Source of the DNA: Sipunculus nudus
Lineage: Eukaryota; Annelida; Sipuncula; Golfingiida; Sipunculidae
NCBI GenBank assembly: GCA_026874595.1
Contig: CM049321.1
Span: forward strand, 21,608,979-21,672,978
DNA length: 64,000 bases
Direction: 5' to 3'
Positions 63,401 to 64,000 of this stretch are shown piece after piece. The position numbers were made by a program, and so were the translations under genes. Position 1 is the stretch's first letter. Every line of letters starts with the position of its first letter. The notes beneath the pieces are model-generated. The model searched no databases and was not told the DNA's origin. It was given only the letters and a program-made list of their open reading frames with translations.

Positions 63401-64000
63401 TTGAAAAGATGTTTATCAAATTGTTTTATCAAATTTACTGAATCTTTTATTTTATTTTGGTGAATAAAATTAAGCATGTACTGAAAACTCCAATGTGCAA
63501 AACTTTTAAATAGTGATTCAAGGAATATTCTTGTAGAGGCCATGTTGTGGCATTATTTTCTTTTAAATTCAGTTTAAACATTTATGATTTAAAAATAATA
63601 AAATATATGTGTATGCATAATATGACCCAATATGAGCCACACTCTGGATATATGATGATTGCAACTTTTGCAACAATTCTAATATTTTAACTTATAGTTT
63701 CAGTTTTTTACTCTGTATATATAATGATTGCAACTTTTGCAACAATTCTAATATTTTAACTTATGTTTTCAGGGTTTTTTTATTAAAAATTTATAAAACC
63801 TGTAAATAAAAAAATGATTCAGATAAAAACTTCTTAATGGAAAAAGTGGATTTGCTTAAAAAAATAGGAATATATATAAACTTAAATGCATTATTCCCTT
63901 TAAAGTGAAATAAAGGTATTAGTCCATTCTGTCCACTTGCCTGTCCATCTGAAAATTTTCATATGCATCACAGTATCTCAAAACTTTTACTGTTTTTCTT
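60439..64000 (+). mobile_element. Helentron-like non-autonomous element B2, with nested G6, truncated by window end
   Basis: Colinear with B1 from the 5' hairpin on, starting 90 bp after ErbB exon k. It differs by an internal deletion of about 0.3 kb at 61260, relative to B1 from about 48725 to 49047, and by insertion of G6 at 61913-63347. The sequence runs off the window before the expected CTTGTTT end. Confidence 0.7.
61913..63347 (+). mobile_element. Element G6 (nested in B2)
   Basis: 5' hairpin GTATCCGCCAAAAC/GTTTTGCGGATAC followed by a GCC trinucleotide run (61963-61984). About four core units follow, then the 3' hairpin GTAGTCG-CTTGT-CGACTAC and CCGTATTCTAG. The flanks gatagtaatt and agcacaatgatattg are contiguous in B1 at about 49685-49705, so borders are defined to within one or two bases and no target duplication exists. 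Confidence 0.72.

Overview
The window is eukaryotic DNA: AT-rich, intron-heavy and dominated by interspersed repeats. I see no prokaryotic gene structure, tRNA or rRNA gene, or CRISPR array. The one gene I can support is a plus-strand ErbB/EGFR-family receptor tyrosine kinase. Eleven consecutive exons between 23302 and 60349 encode about 576 residues of ectodomain. Every exon has AG/GT borders and all ten internal junctions are phase-compatible. Domain order is L1 (23302-24605), furin-like Cys-rich domain II (25672-31583), L2 (45050-57253) and Cys-rich domain IV (58359-60349). A second Cys-rich domain after L2, rather than fibronectin repeats, identifies ErbB and excludes the insulin receptor. 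The signal-peptide exon was not recognised in the 23 kb upstream. The rest of domain IV, the membrane segment and the kinase lie past the window end. The repeat types (GTCY-microsatellite elements with terminal hairpins, AGGTCA-rich arrays) and the single EGFR-like gene suggest a lophotrochozoan, most likely a mollusc such as a bivalve. This is inference from general knowledge, not a database match.

Layout. 1-23300 is presumed 5' flank or first intron. It has no recognisable exon but holds several MITE-like elements: 1343-1488, 8669-9371 with a tRNA-like SINE head, 12156-12649, a Harbinger-like MITE nested in another element at 13592-14111, and a second Harbinger-like copy at 16841-17165. It also holds one large element, C1 (18548-20985), with a tandem array of AGGTCAAAGGTCA motifs. 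23302-31583 has six exons with short introns containing small repeats. The 13.5-kb intron 31584-45049 holds large elements A2 (32895-35628) and A3 (41637-45046), B-type debris, and a 1-kb MULE-like MITE with a perfect 9-bp target duplication. 45050-46776 has two L2 exons. The 10.3-kb intron 46777-57047 holds B1 (47872-51136), A4 (51380-55870) and a hAT-like inverted-repeat element. 57048-60349 has the last three exons, with a 21-bp minisatellite of about 1.2 kb between the final two. 60439 to the end is element B2, carrying a nested G6.

The most striking content is a group of large non-autonomous elements (A, B, C). They share their ends: a 5' hairpin starting AGCTCAGCTGACT, a GTCC/GTCT microsatellite, and a 3' end with the palindrome TGACCCATGGGTCA followed by CTTGTTT. 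Their internal tandem arrays are unrelated. A smaller element type, G, has its own 5' hairpin and a 3' hairpin followed by CTAG, and is nested inside A and B copies. Sister copies in the window give natural empty sites for G with no evident target duplication. This matches Helitron/Helentron-type non-autonomous elements. A3 ends 3 bp upstream of an ErbB exon, so the element supplies nearly the whole 3' splice region of that exon.
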